From: CAVQBL01 sp963710715
GTDB taxonomy: Bacteria > Pseudomonadota > Gammaproteobacteria > DSM-16500
Direction: 5' to 3'
NCBI GenBank assembly: GCA_963710715.1
Contig: CAVQBL010000013.1
Location: 372,001 to 436,000, forward strand
DNA length: 64,000 nt
Shown: positions 50,698-60,376 of the stretch, in pieces
Position numbering within the stretch: the first letter of the stretch is position 1
How the letters are laid out: every line of letters starts with the position of its first letter
The notes under the pieces: generated by a model
Databases searched by the model: none
Told to the model about the DNA's origin: nothing
Seen by the model: only the letters and a program-made list of their open reading frames with translations
Program-made: the position numbers and the translations under genes

Positions 50698-53600
50698 ATG
50701 CAAGCGCGAGGATATGCGTCGGATCAAAAACAAATATCAAATCCCTCAGAGACCGCACCTGTTGATGAAGAGCAGTTAATAAATGCTTGTCAAACAAACA
50801 ATATTCTTCGTATTCAATCACTTTTATTAACAAAGGTTGATTTATTCTTTCTTACGAGTGGGGGTAATAGCGTGCTGATATTTGTTCAATCAGTAGAAGC
50901 ACTCCAGCTTATTTTGAATGAAGCAAAGCGACGCGGTTGTATAGAAGAACTTCTATCTGTAAAAAATAAATTAGGAAAAACTATTTTTGAGTGGATATGT
51001 TTTTATGACTATTCGCCAAAGAAAATTCCTTTATTAAAAGCATTAATAGAAAATGAAAATTTTCGAAAGGTAGCAAAGCACGATGATGTGCTTAATTGGG
51101 TTAGATCAGTTTATTTTTATTATCCTAGTGAGCAAAAAGAATTTGATGAACTTTGCGATTTAATAAAAAATGTAGCATGGGAAAGAACAAGTAGAGTTGC
51201 TAATCTTGACATGGATGCGCCGTTCTTTAGTATTCCTGATTACTATAATATTTTATTTGGAAAGTCAGAAGTACCCGAAGTAAATTCAAAAGAAGCAGCA
51301 ATAGAGAGAGCATTAGTTGAAATAGCTGCTCTTCTTGATAATCCTAAAAAGTGTATTAAATATTTATCTTTTCTAAGTGCAGAATTTGAAAGATATTTTG
51401 ATGAAAAGCCTGGGCAGTTTGATCAAATAGATCCTAATACATATAAATTTTATGTTATTGATGGAACTTATTATCCAATCCCAACAGAGGGCTATAAGGG
51501 TTTTAAGAAAGACAGCGCATTGCAAGAATTTTTGACATTACTGTTTCTTGAATATGGTTTAGCTGAAAATGCTTTTAAGTGGAATGGATATATTCCAAAT
51601 AAAGTGGCTGGCAAAATGTTAAAAAATGGAGATTTTATCACAGAGAGTAGAGTAGGTTCAGGCCTGTTACATGGTAAATTATCTCATATGCTTCAGCAAG
51701 CTATAATAATATTTGCTATAAAACATGGGGAAGTTGATTTAACATTTTCTATAAATGATAAAGCAGGCAAAATAACTATTAAAGACATTTTGTCTGCTCA
51801 AATAACAAAACTACAACATGATACAAGCAGTAATCTTTGGATGTCTATTCGCGATACTCGCAACTATAGCAAAATAAGCTTTTCTGATCCTCATAGATTA
51901 ACATCTGTTATTATGTATGATGGCAAAAGATTAGGTATGAGCGCGCTGTCAAACTATCTCATAGATACTTTTTGTAAAGGATATCTTAAATATCTAATTG
52001 CTCTTCGCAAAAATGGGTTTCCCCATTTAGATGTATACACGTTGGCAGATAAGTTAAATGATATGCAAATAGCGCTTTTTAGCACGCCCGCTTATTTGTT
52101 AAATCATTTTCTTCGTGAGGATTTAGATAAAGAAAGAAAAGTTGTAGACTCTAAAGAGGGTAATTATTCGGTAATTCGCAAATCTTATAAGATAAATAAT
52201 AAATTCAAAATAAAACCGTTTTTTGAAATTTTATCCCTAGAGAAAAAATGTGAATTGCAAGTGTTAGAGAACAAGAAAGAGGGTGATGCCATAAAATCTT
52301 ATTCAGAGGCGGAAGTTCTCGCAATGTGGATGCAGGTTTGTAGTGATTATATTAAGATGCAGCTACTTATTCCTAGCTCAACTGTCCCATACAAAGCATC
52401 ATTGGATCAAATCAAAATTGATAGTGTTTATGGTAATCCTAGAAAATATTATGGTTACACAGAAATTCTTGTTTCTCCAGATTGTACTTATCCTAGCAGT
52501 TTACGAAAAGAGCTTGATCAACAATTAGAAAAAGTTAGGCAAGCACTGATTGATGATCACGAGAAAGCTATCACTCGAAGAATAGAAAGACATGAGCTTG
52601 ACCCGCGAAGTGAGGAGGCGCGTTTAAATTTTTCTAGAAGTGAGCGTCTTGCTAATCTGTGTGGTTCTGCGATAGAAAATGCCATCCAACATGAGTTTAA
52701 ATCAGATTTGTTCTCTGATCTAAAAGATATTCTAAGTTACGGTCAAAAAGATAATAATGGGAAAAAAATTACATGTAACGCTATTAGCTTATTTAAGTTA
52801 ACGAGTCAGTCAGGTCTTGTTAGTAAAGTTGAAGAGATAAAAAACGTTGCAGCAAAAAAACTAAAGGCTGAATGTAGTCAGTTTCCGCAAGATATCCTTG
52901 ATAATTATATGTCTCCACGTACCAGTGATAAAATCATTGCGTTTGTTAATTTTACAGTCAATTTTAACTTGCAAGAAGAGTGTAAAAATGAAATTAATTC
53001 AGTAGTTGAAGCAACTATTAAATCAATGCTTGCTACAGAGGAGGTATTAGATCTTTCTCTGATTGCTTATTTTAATAAATTTAATTTACTAGATGAAAAT
53101 AAAAATGCCATGATAGGTTTAGAAAAGGTGATGTCTATAATAATAGATGAACGAGAGTGTTTAGGTCGTGATTATGAGCGTAACATTGGCAACTATTTGC
53201 TATTGGCGAAAATATTAAATGTTCCAGCAGAGATAGTAAAGAAAACATTTATACTATTTATGAATAGCGGTGAGAATAAGTATTATATTGGCAGAGAAGA
53301 CGCTATTCATGGTTTGTTTTTGCATAATTTACTTGATGATTTAAAGATATTTGATTTTATCTTTTCTAAGATTGAATTGTTTGAAGATGACATTAACATG
53401 GACAGTCTTAATAAATTTCTTGATAAATTAAGGCAATTACACCCAGAATATAATTTTTCACAGCAACAGTGTCAGATAATTTCTGAGAATGTAGGCACAG
53501 CAATGCTAAGTGAAGCTGAGATAAATCAAACATCTGTCGCAAATAAATTCAAATTTTTAGGCGAACAGATTATTGGATTTTATTCAGAAATAAAAAACTT

Positions 53601-53835
53601 TTGCTTTCCAATGCTCGGCAATGTTGTGAATCATTTAAATGATCTATATTGGAAATTATCAGTGAGTGAGAAGAAGAAAGACTGTTCTGATATAATTGAA
53701 AATCTTAAAAATATTGGTATTGATTTAACGCGTGCTATCAATCGCCATACTGTTTTTGCTACAGCTACTGTCACTAGTGCTAATGGAACCACGGCGTCAA
53801 AGCAAAAAAATGCAAGTGAGTGTAAGATAATGTGA
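50698..53835 (+). CDS. Large effector-like protein with CaaX-type C-terminus
   Basis: 1045 residues, no signal peptide or membrane helix, no family I recognise. Residues about 20-130 form degenerate ankyrin-like helices (NACQTNNILRIQSLL, NKLGKTIFEWICF). Residues about 195-475 hold a domain shared with the next gene (RALVEIAALLDNPKKCIKYL, YVIDGTYYPIPTEGYKG, NLWMSIRDTRNYSKISFSDP, HRLTSVIMYDGK). The last 500 residues are helical and unique. The protein ends CKIM, a good match to the CaaX prenylation box used by host farnesyltransferase. It is preceded by a PmrA-type box. All this suggests a Dot/Icm effector; its activity is unknown. Confidence 0.75.
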   Translation: MQARGYASDQKQISNPSETAPVDEEQLINACQTNNILRIQSLLLTKVDLFFLTSGGNSVLIFVQSVEALQLILNEAKRRGCIEELLSVKNKLGKTIFEWICFYDYSPKKIPLLKALIENENFRKVAKHDDVLNWVRSVYFYYPSEQKEFDELCDLIKNVAWERTSRVANLDMDAPFFSIPDYYNILFGKSEVPEVNSKEAAIERALVEIAALLDNPKKCIKYLSFLSAEFERYFDEKPGQFDQIDPNTYKFYVIDGTYYPIPTEGYKGFKKDSALQEFLTLLFLEYGLAENAFKWNGYIPNKVAGKMLKNGDFITESRVGSGLLHGKLSHMLQQAIIIFAIKHGEVDLTFSINDKAGKITIKDILSAQITKLQHDTSSNLWMSIRDTRNYSKISFSDPHRLTSVIMYDGKRLGMSALSNYLIDTFCKGYLKYLIALRKNGFPHLDVYTLADKLNDMQIALFSTPAYLLNHFLREDLDKERKVVDSKEGNYSVIRKSYKINNKFKIKPFFEILSLEKKCELQVLENKKEGDAIKSYSEAEVLAMWMQVCSDYIKMQLLIPSSTVPYKASLDQIKIDSVYGNPRKYYGYTEILVSPDCTYPSSLRKELDQQLEKVRQALIDDHEKAITRRIERHELDPRSEEARLNFSRSERLANLCGSAIENAIQHEFKSDLFSDLKDILSYGQKDNNGKKITCNAISLFKLTSQSGLVSKVEEIKNVAAKKLKAECSQFPQDILDNYMSPRTSDKIIAFVNFTVNFNLQEECKNEINSVVEATIKSMLATEEVLDLSLIAYFNKFNLLDENKNAMIGLEKVMSIIIDERECLGRDYERNIGNYLLLAKILNVPAEIVKKTFILFMNSGENKYYIGREDAIHGLFLHNLLDDLKIFDFIFSKIELFEDDINMDSLNKFLDKLRQLHPEYNFSQQQCQIISENVGTAMLSEAEINQTSVANKFKFLGEQIIGFYSEIKNFCFPMLGNVVNHLNDLYWKLSVSEKKKDCSDIIENLKNIGIDLTRAINRHTVFATATVTSANGTTASKQKNASECKIM

Positions 53836-53855
53836 TATCCAACAATTGCCAACAA

Positions 53856-54004
53856 TATTCAGTAGGTTGTTGTAAGTTATGCATTCATTAAGAGCTTCCT
53901 CTTTTGCTATCTTTTTTTATACCTTATGTTGCTGTCTTAAGATTGCCTTAAGTTTGCAAACGTATAATGCAAACTCTTTCAATTCAAATAGTTGAGGTTA
54001 TCTT
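53856..54004 (+). repeat. Duplicated leader carrying a remnant of the nadD start
   Basis: This region matches 50542-50697 closely. It contains, in reverse, ATGCATAACTTACAACA, the first codons of nadD (MHNLQQ), although nadD itself is 3.3 kb away. It therefore arose by tandem duplication of the 50-kb gene with its flanking DNA. It also carries the second PmrA-type box. Confidence 0.85.
53936..53968 (+). promoter_or_regulatory. PmrA-type box with -10 element, effector gene 2
   Basis: CTTAAG-ATTGC-CTTAAG is an exact YTTAAK-N5-YTTAAK box (53936 onward), followed by TATAAT at 53963-53968. Compared with the copy at 50628 the first half-site is improved (T to C). Confidence 0.72.
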
Positions 54005-55798
54005 ATGCGCGTGCGACAGCCGGAACAAAAAAACATATCAAATCCCAGAGAGATTTCTTTGGAGCTGTCGGAACAAAAAAGCATATCAAATGATATAGGG
54101 TCGTTTAATGTGGGGTTGCATCTACAATCATTAATGGCTGCTTATGAATTGGAACAAGCGTTGTTACAATCATTAAATGGTGCTTGTAAAGAAAACAATA
54201 TTCTTCGTATTACATCACTTTTAGCAAGCGTTGATTTATTAAGTCTTACGAGTGATAGCGAGCTGATGTTTAGCGTGCTGATGTCTGTCCAATCAGTAGA
54301 GGCACTCCATCTTATTTTGAATGCAGCACAGCAACGCGGTTGTATAAATGAACTTCTATCTGTAAAAAATAAATTCGGAGACACTTTTTTTGAATGGATA
54401 TGTTTTGAAGCCAATTCATCAGAGAAAATTCCTTTATTAACTGCATTAATAGAAAATGAAAATTTTCGCAAGATAGCAAATTTCTATGATGTATCTCATT
54501 GGGCTAGATCAGCTTATCTTCATCACCCTAGTGCGCAAGCAAAATTTGATCAAATTTGTTCTTTAATACGGAGAGCGAAATGGGAAAGAAAAAATAAGGT
54601 TGCTGATCTTGACATGGATGCGCCTACCCCTAGTACTTCTTATTACTGTAATATGGTATCTGGAAAACCAGAAATATCCATAGTAAATTCAAAAGAAGCA
54701 GCGATAGAGAGAGCATTAGTTGAAATAGCTGCTCTTCTTGATAATCCTAAGAAGTGTATTAAGTATTTATCTATTCTAAGTAAAGAATTTGGAAGATATT
54801 TTAATGAAAAGTATTGGAATGAGTTTGGTCCCATAGGTCGTAATACGTATAAATTTTGCATTATTGATGGAACTTATTATCCAATCCCAACAGTGAACTA
54901 TAAGAGTCTTGAGAAACACAACGCATTGCAAAAATTTTTAATATCATGGTTTCGTCAATATGGTTTAGCTGAAAATGCTTTTGAGTGGAATGGATTTATT
55001 CCAAAAGAAGTAGCTAACGAAATGCTAAAAAATGGAGATTTTATTACACAGGGTAGAGTAGATTCATCAGATCTGTTACTTGGTAAATTCTCTTATATGC
55101 TTCAGCAAGCTATAATAATACTCGCTACAAAGCGTGGAGAAGTTGATTTAACATATAATAAAGTAGACAAAATAACTATTAAAGACATTTTGTCTGCTCA
55201 ATTAACAAAACTAGAGCACGGTACAACCGATAATCTTTGGATGTCTATTCGCAATACTCGCAACTATAGCAGAATAAGCTTTTCTGATCCTCATAGATTA
55301 ACATCTATTATTATGCGTGATGGCGAAAAATTAGATATGAGTGCGCTGTCAAGCTATCTCATTGATACTTTTTGTGAAGGATACATTAAATATCTAAATA
55401 TTCTTCGCAACAATGGTTTTCCCGGTTTAGATGTAAACACGTTGGCTGATAAATTAAATGATATGCGAACAAACCTTTTTGAGACACCACCTTACTTATT
55501 AAATTGTGTAGATAGCAAAGGGGAAATTGTACACTCTAACAAGGGTAGTTATTCGGTAATTCGTAGTTCTTATGAGCTAAACAATTTAGCAAAACACAAG
55601 CAAAATGATAATACCAAATTTTATTCAGGTAAAACTCCTGCTGCCAAGCATCATACCGTTTTTGCTAAAACAGCTATTGTCCCGTCTGCTGATAGAGCCG
55701 CGGTGTCAAAGCAAAATACTGTAAGTAAGCGTAATATCCCGCGTACTAATGGAGTTGCAGCGTCAGGACAAAGTAATATGCTGCGATATATTTTTTAA
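54005..55798 (+). CDS. Shortened paralogue of the 50-kb effector-like protein
   Basis: 597 residues. It shares the N-terminal ankyrin-like helices and the central domain with the previous gene (RALVEIAALLDNPKKCIKYL is identical; IIDGTYYPIPTVNYKS; NLWMSIRNTRNYSRISFSDP). After YLLN at about residue 495 it jumps to the counterpart of the other protein's extreme C-terminus (HTVFAKTAIVPSADRAAVSKQ against HTVFATATVTSANGTTASKQ), so about 470 residues are missing in frame. The CaaX end is lost; it ends NMLRYIF. An extra about 30 residues near the N-terminus repeat QKNISN/QKSISN. It overlaps the convergent holA end by four bases. Confidence 0.75.
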   Translation: MRVRQPEQKNISNPREISLELSEQKSISNDIGSFNVGLHLQSLMAAYELEQALLQSLNGACKENNILRITSLLASVDLLSLTSDSELMFSVLMSVQSVEALHLILNAAQQRGCINELLSVKNKFGDTFFEWICFEANSSEKIPLLTALIENENFRKIANFYDVSHWARSAYLHHPSAQAKFDQICSLIRRAKWERKNKVADLDMDAPTPSTSYYCNMVSGKPEISIVNSKEAAIERALVEIAALLDNPKKCIKYLSILSKEFGRYFNEKYWNEFGPIGRNTYKFCIIDGTYYPIPTVNYKSLEKHNALQKFLISWFRQYGLAENAFEWNGFIPKEVANEMLKNGDFITQGRVDSSDLLLGKFSYMLQQAIIILATKRGEVDLTYNKVDKITIKDILSAQLTKLEHGTTDNLWMSIRNTRNYSRISFSDPHRLTSIIMRDGEKLDMSALSSYLIDTFCEGYIKYLNILRNNGFPGLDVNTLADKLNDMRTNLFETPPYLLNCVDSKGEIVHSNKGSYSVIRSSYELNNLAKHKQNDNTKFYSGKTPAAKHHTVFAKTAIVPSADRAAVSKQNTVSKRNIPRTNGVAASGQSNMLRYIF

Positions 55799-56808
55799 AG
55801 AGATTTCCCTGCAATATTCATGGCAAATCTCTGCAGAGTATCCCATGTATTTCCTGCTTCAGCTCCTTTGATCAGGCGATCAATTTGTGCTGCTTGTGAC
55901 AACAGTTGCCAACAATTTTCTCGCGTGTGACGTTGTAAAAAACTGCGTACACTGGGTTGGCGTTTTTCCCAAATTCTAAATTTGCTAAATAAGCTCGACA
56001 ACGTCGCGCCTTGCTTGGTTTGTTTGGCAATCTCAGCGAGCGTGCGTAATTCTCTTGCTAATGCCCACAACACCAGTGGAGGTTCAGTGTCGTCTGCTTT
56101 TAAATTGTCAAGAATACGTAAGCAACGTGAGCTATTACCGAGTAACGCACTGTCCACCAGTTGAAAAATATCAAAACGCGCATTATCAGCAATCAATTTT
56201 TCGACGGCTGAGTTATCGATCGTTTCAGTTGTAGATAATAGGCATAGTTTCTCAATTTCTTGTGCTGCAGCTAATAAATTTCCTTCAACTTGATTTGCAA
56301 GTAATGCCGAAGCTTCGGTGGTGATATTGAGCCCTGATTTTTGCGCACGTTGTTTGATCCACGCGGGCAATTGTTCAGCGGTGATAGGCCAGATTTGAAT
56401 GACAATGCCGTTTTTTTCGAGTGCTTGATACCATGCAGTTTTTTCTATTTTGCTATCCACTTTATTCATACACACTAAAAGCAATGTGTCTGCAGGTGGT
56501 TTAGCCGCAAAATCTTGTAAAATTTGACTGCATTCGGCAGTTAATTTAGTGCTGACAATGTTTAATTTTACAATGCGTTTGGTTGCAAGCAGCGATAAGT
56601 TGTGTACGTTTGAATATAAAATTTTACCCCAGTCAGTATTTGCTTCTGCTGCAATAATAGTGCGTTCAGTAAATCCTGCTTTATGTGCTGCATTGCAGAT
56701 GAAGTTTGCTGCGTCTTGAATGAGTAATAGCTCATCACCAGAGAGTACATAAATGCCGGCTAATTTTTTTGTTAAATGTTGTTCTAATTGTTGGTAGGCA
56801 AGTTTCAT
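55795..56808 (-). CDS. holA: DNA polymerase III delta subunit
   Basis: 337 residues, normal length. HolA is the clamp-opening wrench of the clamp loader. IYVLSGDELLLIQDAANFI near the N-terminus, the WPITAEQLPAWIKQRAQKSG linker and the helical C-terminal domain (LWALARELRTLAEIA) match the family. The ATG overlaps the lptE stop by four bases. Downstream nadD, its usual partner, is displaced by the inserted pair of + strand genes. Confidence 0.94.
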   Translation of the reverse strand: MKLAYQQLEQHLTKKLAGIYVLSGDELLLIQDAANFICNAAHKAGFTERTIIAAEANTDWGKILYSNVHNLSLLATKRIVKLNIVSTKLTAECSQILQDFAAKPPADTLLLVCMNKVDSKIEKTAWYQALEKNGIVIQIWPITAEQLPAWIKQRAQKSGLNITTEASALLANQVEGNLLAAAQEIEKLCLLSTTETIDNSAVEKLIADNARFDIFQLVDSALLGNSSRCLRILDNLKADDTEPPLVLWALARELRTLAEIAKQTKQGATLSSLFSKFRIWEKRQPSVRSFLQRHTRENCWQLLSQAAQIDRLIKGAEAGNTWDTLQRFAMNIAGKSL

Positions 56809-57326
56809 GGTTTTGACATTAAGACTCTAGTAATATTTTGCGAAGCTAATACATTCATAATACTGTAAGCAATCGCTTCTCGCATTATCCTATAAGATTT
56901 ATTTGCTTCATTACTGTCGGCGAGTATTTGACTGGATTCCACCGTGAATGCGCGGACTTCATGTACAACTTGTGGGGCAACAAGAATTTGTCCGCGAGGG
57001 CTTTCAACTTGGAAGGTAACACTCAGGATAAGATTATATTGGCGAGTTTGTTGTGTTGTACTCACACTGAGTAACTGTCTGCTTTCAACTTCACTTAAAA
57101 TAGTCAGAACCGTCGTTGCATCACTCGGTGAAGTAGTCAGGTGCACGCCAGATATTTTTAATAATTCTCTTAAATGCTGTGCGAGTCGTCCGTAAGGTGC
57201 TGCAGTTTTTAAGTAAAGATTATGCAGAGGAGGTGCCAATGGCACAGGTCCTCGCGGATGGAATCCGCAAGCAGAGATGCTGAGAACAAGGCAAAATAAA
57301 ACTAAGTATTTAATAGTATAGTGCAT
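56805..57326 (-). CDS. lptE: LPS assembly lipoprotein LptE
   Basis: 173 residues from ATG 57326, overlapping the leuS stop by one base (TGATG). The lipobox LSISACGFHPRG is typical of LptE, which sits as a plug inside LptD in the outer membrane and helps insert LPS. The central GRLAQHLRELLKISG and the C-terminal SYRIMREAIAYSIMNVLAS fit the family. The leuS-lptE-holA order is the common one. Confidence 0.93.
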   Translation of the reverse strand: MHYTIKYLVLFCLVLSISACGFHPRGPVPLAPPLHNLYLKTAAPYGRLAQHLRELLKISGVHLTTSPSDATTVLTILSEVESRQLLSVSTTQQTRQYNLILSVTFQVESPRGQILVAPQVVHEVRAFTVESSQILADSNEANKSYRIMREAIAYSIMNVLASQNITRVLMSKP

Positions 57327-59827
57327 CACTTGTCCTCTGTAACAATATTAACGAGTTTCCCAGGCACAGTGATAATTTTTTTAATTAATTTATTTGCAAT
57401 CGTTTGTTGTACTTTAGCATCTTGCGTGGCTGTTTCTTGAATGATTTTTTCATTGGCATCACTTGCGACACGAATATGGCTGCGCAATTTTCCATTGATT
57501 TGTACGACGAGATCAATTTGATCCGCTTTTAAAGCAGCAGCGCTCGTTTTAGGCCAAGAAGCATTTAAAATAATGCCTTCGTAACCTAACTCTTGCCATA
57601 ACTGATGAGTGATGTGAGGGGCAATGGGCGCTAATAAGCGTAATAAAATACTGAGTCCCTTATGAATAATATATGGGCGAATATCAGTTCGACCGGATTC
57701 TGCAGGGGGAACTTTAGCAAGTAAATTAAATAATTTCATGCAACTTGAAACGACTGTATTAAATTGCAATCGCTCGTAATCATATTTAGCGTCGTCTAGA
57801 ATTTCGTAAATTTGGCGTAAAATCGTGCGCTGGCTAGAATCTACTTTTTCCCAATCAAGCGTGGTGCTTTTGTTATGTTTAGCCGCAAGATTTTCTTGCT
57901 TAATTAAATCGCGATGTTCGTAACTCAGTGCCCAAAGCCGTTTTAAAAATCGGAAAGCACCTTCCACTCCACTATCAGACCACTCTAAACTTTGCTCAGG
58001 TGGTGCCGCAAAAATAATAAATAAACGCACTGTATCTGCGCCGTAACGTTCAATTAAAGGCTGAGGATCAACAGTGTTGCCTTTGGATTTTGACATTTTG
58101 ATGCCTTGATTAAGCACCATGCCTTGAGTCAGCAAGCGTTTGAAAGGTTCATCTGATATTCAGTAAACCTTCATCGCGCATCAATTTATGTACGAAGCGC
58201 GCATACAGTAAATGCATAACTGCATGTTCAATGCCGCCTATGTATTGATCCACAGGCACCCAATAATTAGCACGGCCATCTAACATAGCTTTATCTTGTT
58301 TTTTGCATGCAAAGCGCGCGTAATACCAAGAAGATTCTAAGAAAGTATCAAACGTATCCGTTTCGCGTTCTGCAGGCTCTCCACATTTCGGGCACGTGGT
58401 TTGATAAAATTCTGGCATGGATTTGAGAGGTGATGTCACACCAGTCAAAATGAACTTTTTCGGGTAAGACCACGGGCAAATTTTTTTCTGGCAACGGGAC
58501 TCCGCAACTTGGACAGTTGATGATAGGAATAGGTGTGCCCCAATAACGTTGTCGTGAGACACCCCAATCACGTAAGCGGATAATTGATTTTACGTGTGCC
58601 GTGGTGATTTTTTTCGAGATAATTAATAATTTCTTTGTTCGCCGTTTTAGAATCCAAATTGGAAAATTGTTCTGAATGAATTAATTTTCCAGGTTCTGTG
58701 AAAGCACTTTTTGTAAAATCCCAAGAAGTTCCTGCGAGAGGAGTAATCACTTGTTTGAGTGGTAATTGATATTGTTGTGCAAATTCAAAATCGCGTTGAT
58801 CATGTGCGGGCACTGCCATGACTGCGCCTGAGCCATACTCCATAACAACAAAATTGGCTACCCAAATGGGTATTGCTTCTTGCGTGAGAGGATGTATAGC
58901 CATCAATGCCAGTCGGCATACCGCTTTTTTCCAGGTGGCAAGTTCAGCTTCTGCTACTTTAATGTTTTTACATTCATCAATAAATTTTTTGAGCGCAGGA
59001 TTTTTTTCTGCTGCTTGTATGGCAAGTGGATGCTGTGGTGCAATAGCAATATAAGTTACACCAAATAAAGTATCAGGTCGTGTGGTAAAAATAGTTAAAT
59101 GTTCTTTGCGATTGGCAATGGGAAATAGAATTTCAACACCTTCAGAGCGTCCAATCCAATTGCTTTGCATGGTTTTGACTTGTTCAGGCCAATTTTCAAG
59201 TTTATCTAAATCATTTAATAATTCTTCGGCATAGTCAGTGATTTTTAAAAACCATTGCGGAATTTCACGGCGTTCAACTAACGCGCCCGAACGCCAACCG
59301 CGACCATCGATGACTTGTTCATTAGCCAGTACGGTTTGATCCACTGGGTCCCAATTTACTGTCGCATTTTTTTTATAAACTAAACCTTTTTTATATAGTT
59401 GCAAAAAAAACCATTGTTCCCAGCGATAATAATTCGGATCGCAAGTGGTGATTTCGCGACTCCAATCATACGCAAAACCTAAGCGTTTAAGTTGGCTGCG
59501 CATGTGATCAATGTTTTTATACGTCCATTCTGCTGGCGGAATTTTATTTTTAATCGCTGCATTTTCTGCGGGTAAACCAAAAGCATCCCAACCCATAGGC
59601 TGTAAAACATTTTTGCCCAGCATGCGTTGATAGCGAGCAATGACATCGCCAATCGTGTAATTACGCACATGTCCCATGTGCAAACGACCGCTAGGATAGG
59701 GGAACATGGATAAGCAATAGAATTTTTCTGTGCTTAAGTCTTCATTGGCTTGAAAAGAATTGCGCTCAGTCCAAAAATGCTGGGTGCTTTCTTCTACATG
59801 CTGTGGATTATATTGTTCATCTATCAT
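57326..59827 (-). pseudogene. leuS: Leucyl-tRNA synthetase, reading frame broken by three single-base insertions
   Basis: The full gene is recognisable but split into frames 58568-59827 (N-terminal catalytic and editing domains; HIGH-type PYPSGRLHMGHVRNY), 58149-58571 (WYYAR, DQYIGGIEHAVMHLLY) and 57326-58135 (GIKMSKSKGNTVDP with the KMSKS loop, anticodon and C-terminal domains). Removing one base at about 58578 (KINYPLT to KINYRLRDWGVSRQRYWG), 58446 and 58154 restores one protein of about 832 residues, near the family length. All catalytic motifs are intact. Because LeuRS is essential, sequencing error, a second copy elsewhere or frameshift suppression are the alternatives to a dead gene. 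Confidence 0.85.
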
Positions 59828-59901
59828 ACTGTTTTCTCAAGGAGTTTAGATGCTAACTATAAATGTAAGGCTGGGTGAAGTCTACATGCATAAATAGAGA
59901 G

Positions 59902-59972
59902 ATGTAGGGTGGGCCAAAGCGCAGCGTGCCCACCAGTGTTGGTGGGCACGCTGCGCTTTGCCCGCCCTACAT
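59902..59972. repeat. GTGGGC-family palindrome, large copy
   Basis: ATGTAGGGTGGGCC...AGCGCAGCGTGCCCACC pairs with its near-perfect complement over about 32 bases per arm, with one mismatch and one bulge. The motif with GCAGCGTGCCCACC is a widespread bacterial intergenic repeat. It stands upstream of leuS on that gene's 5' side. Confidence 0.8.
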
Positions 59973-60095
59973 TAAAATATTATTTAAAAATAGTTTGACA
60001 AGTAAAATATTTTAATATTAAATTATATCCATATAGTTTAAACTTTAAAATATTAATAAAAATAATATTTAATAAAACGAATGAGGCAGGCGGCC

Positions 60096-60257
60096 ATGCT
60101 TAATATCAGACAATCAAATACTCTCCAAGCTGAACATGTGCGTATTGCTCATAAATGTATATCAACCGTGGGGTGGGGGCTTTGTTCTCTCGTTATTATC
60201 GGGTTGGCCATTTTTTTACCCATAGGCGGCGTTGCACAAGTTTTAGGCAAGCTTTAG
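60096..60257 (+). CDS. 53-residue membrane peptide
   Basis: ATG 60096 has GAGGCAGG upstream. The peptide has a polar N-terminal half (MLNIRQSNTLQAEHVRIAH) and one hydrophobic segment at about 25-45 (GWGLCSLVIIGLAIFLPIG), then GGVAQVLGKL. Not a family I know. It is 120 bp before the outer-membrane protein gene and may share its transcript. Confidence 0.45.
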   Translation: MLNIRQSNTLQAEHVRIAHKCISTVGWGLCSLVIIGLAIFLPIGGVAQVLGKL

Positions 60258-60376
60258 GTAGTAGTTCATAAATAAAAAGCAAAACGAGAGAGTGGAAAGT
60301 GGTGGAAAGAGCTCACTCCCGCTCTGCTAACAGCAGGGCGGAAAGTGACCATAAAATATCAATCGAGGAGTTAACT

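Noticed and set aside
59902..59972. Large GTGGGC palindrome as terminator or small RNA
   Set aside because: It lacks a T-run on both strands and matches a widespread intergenic repeat.
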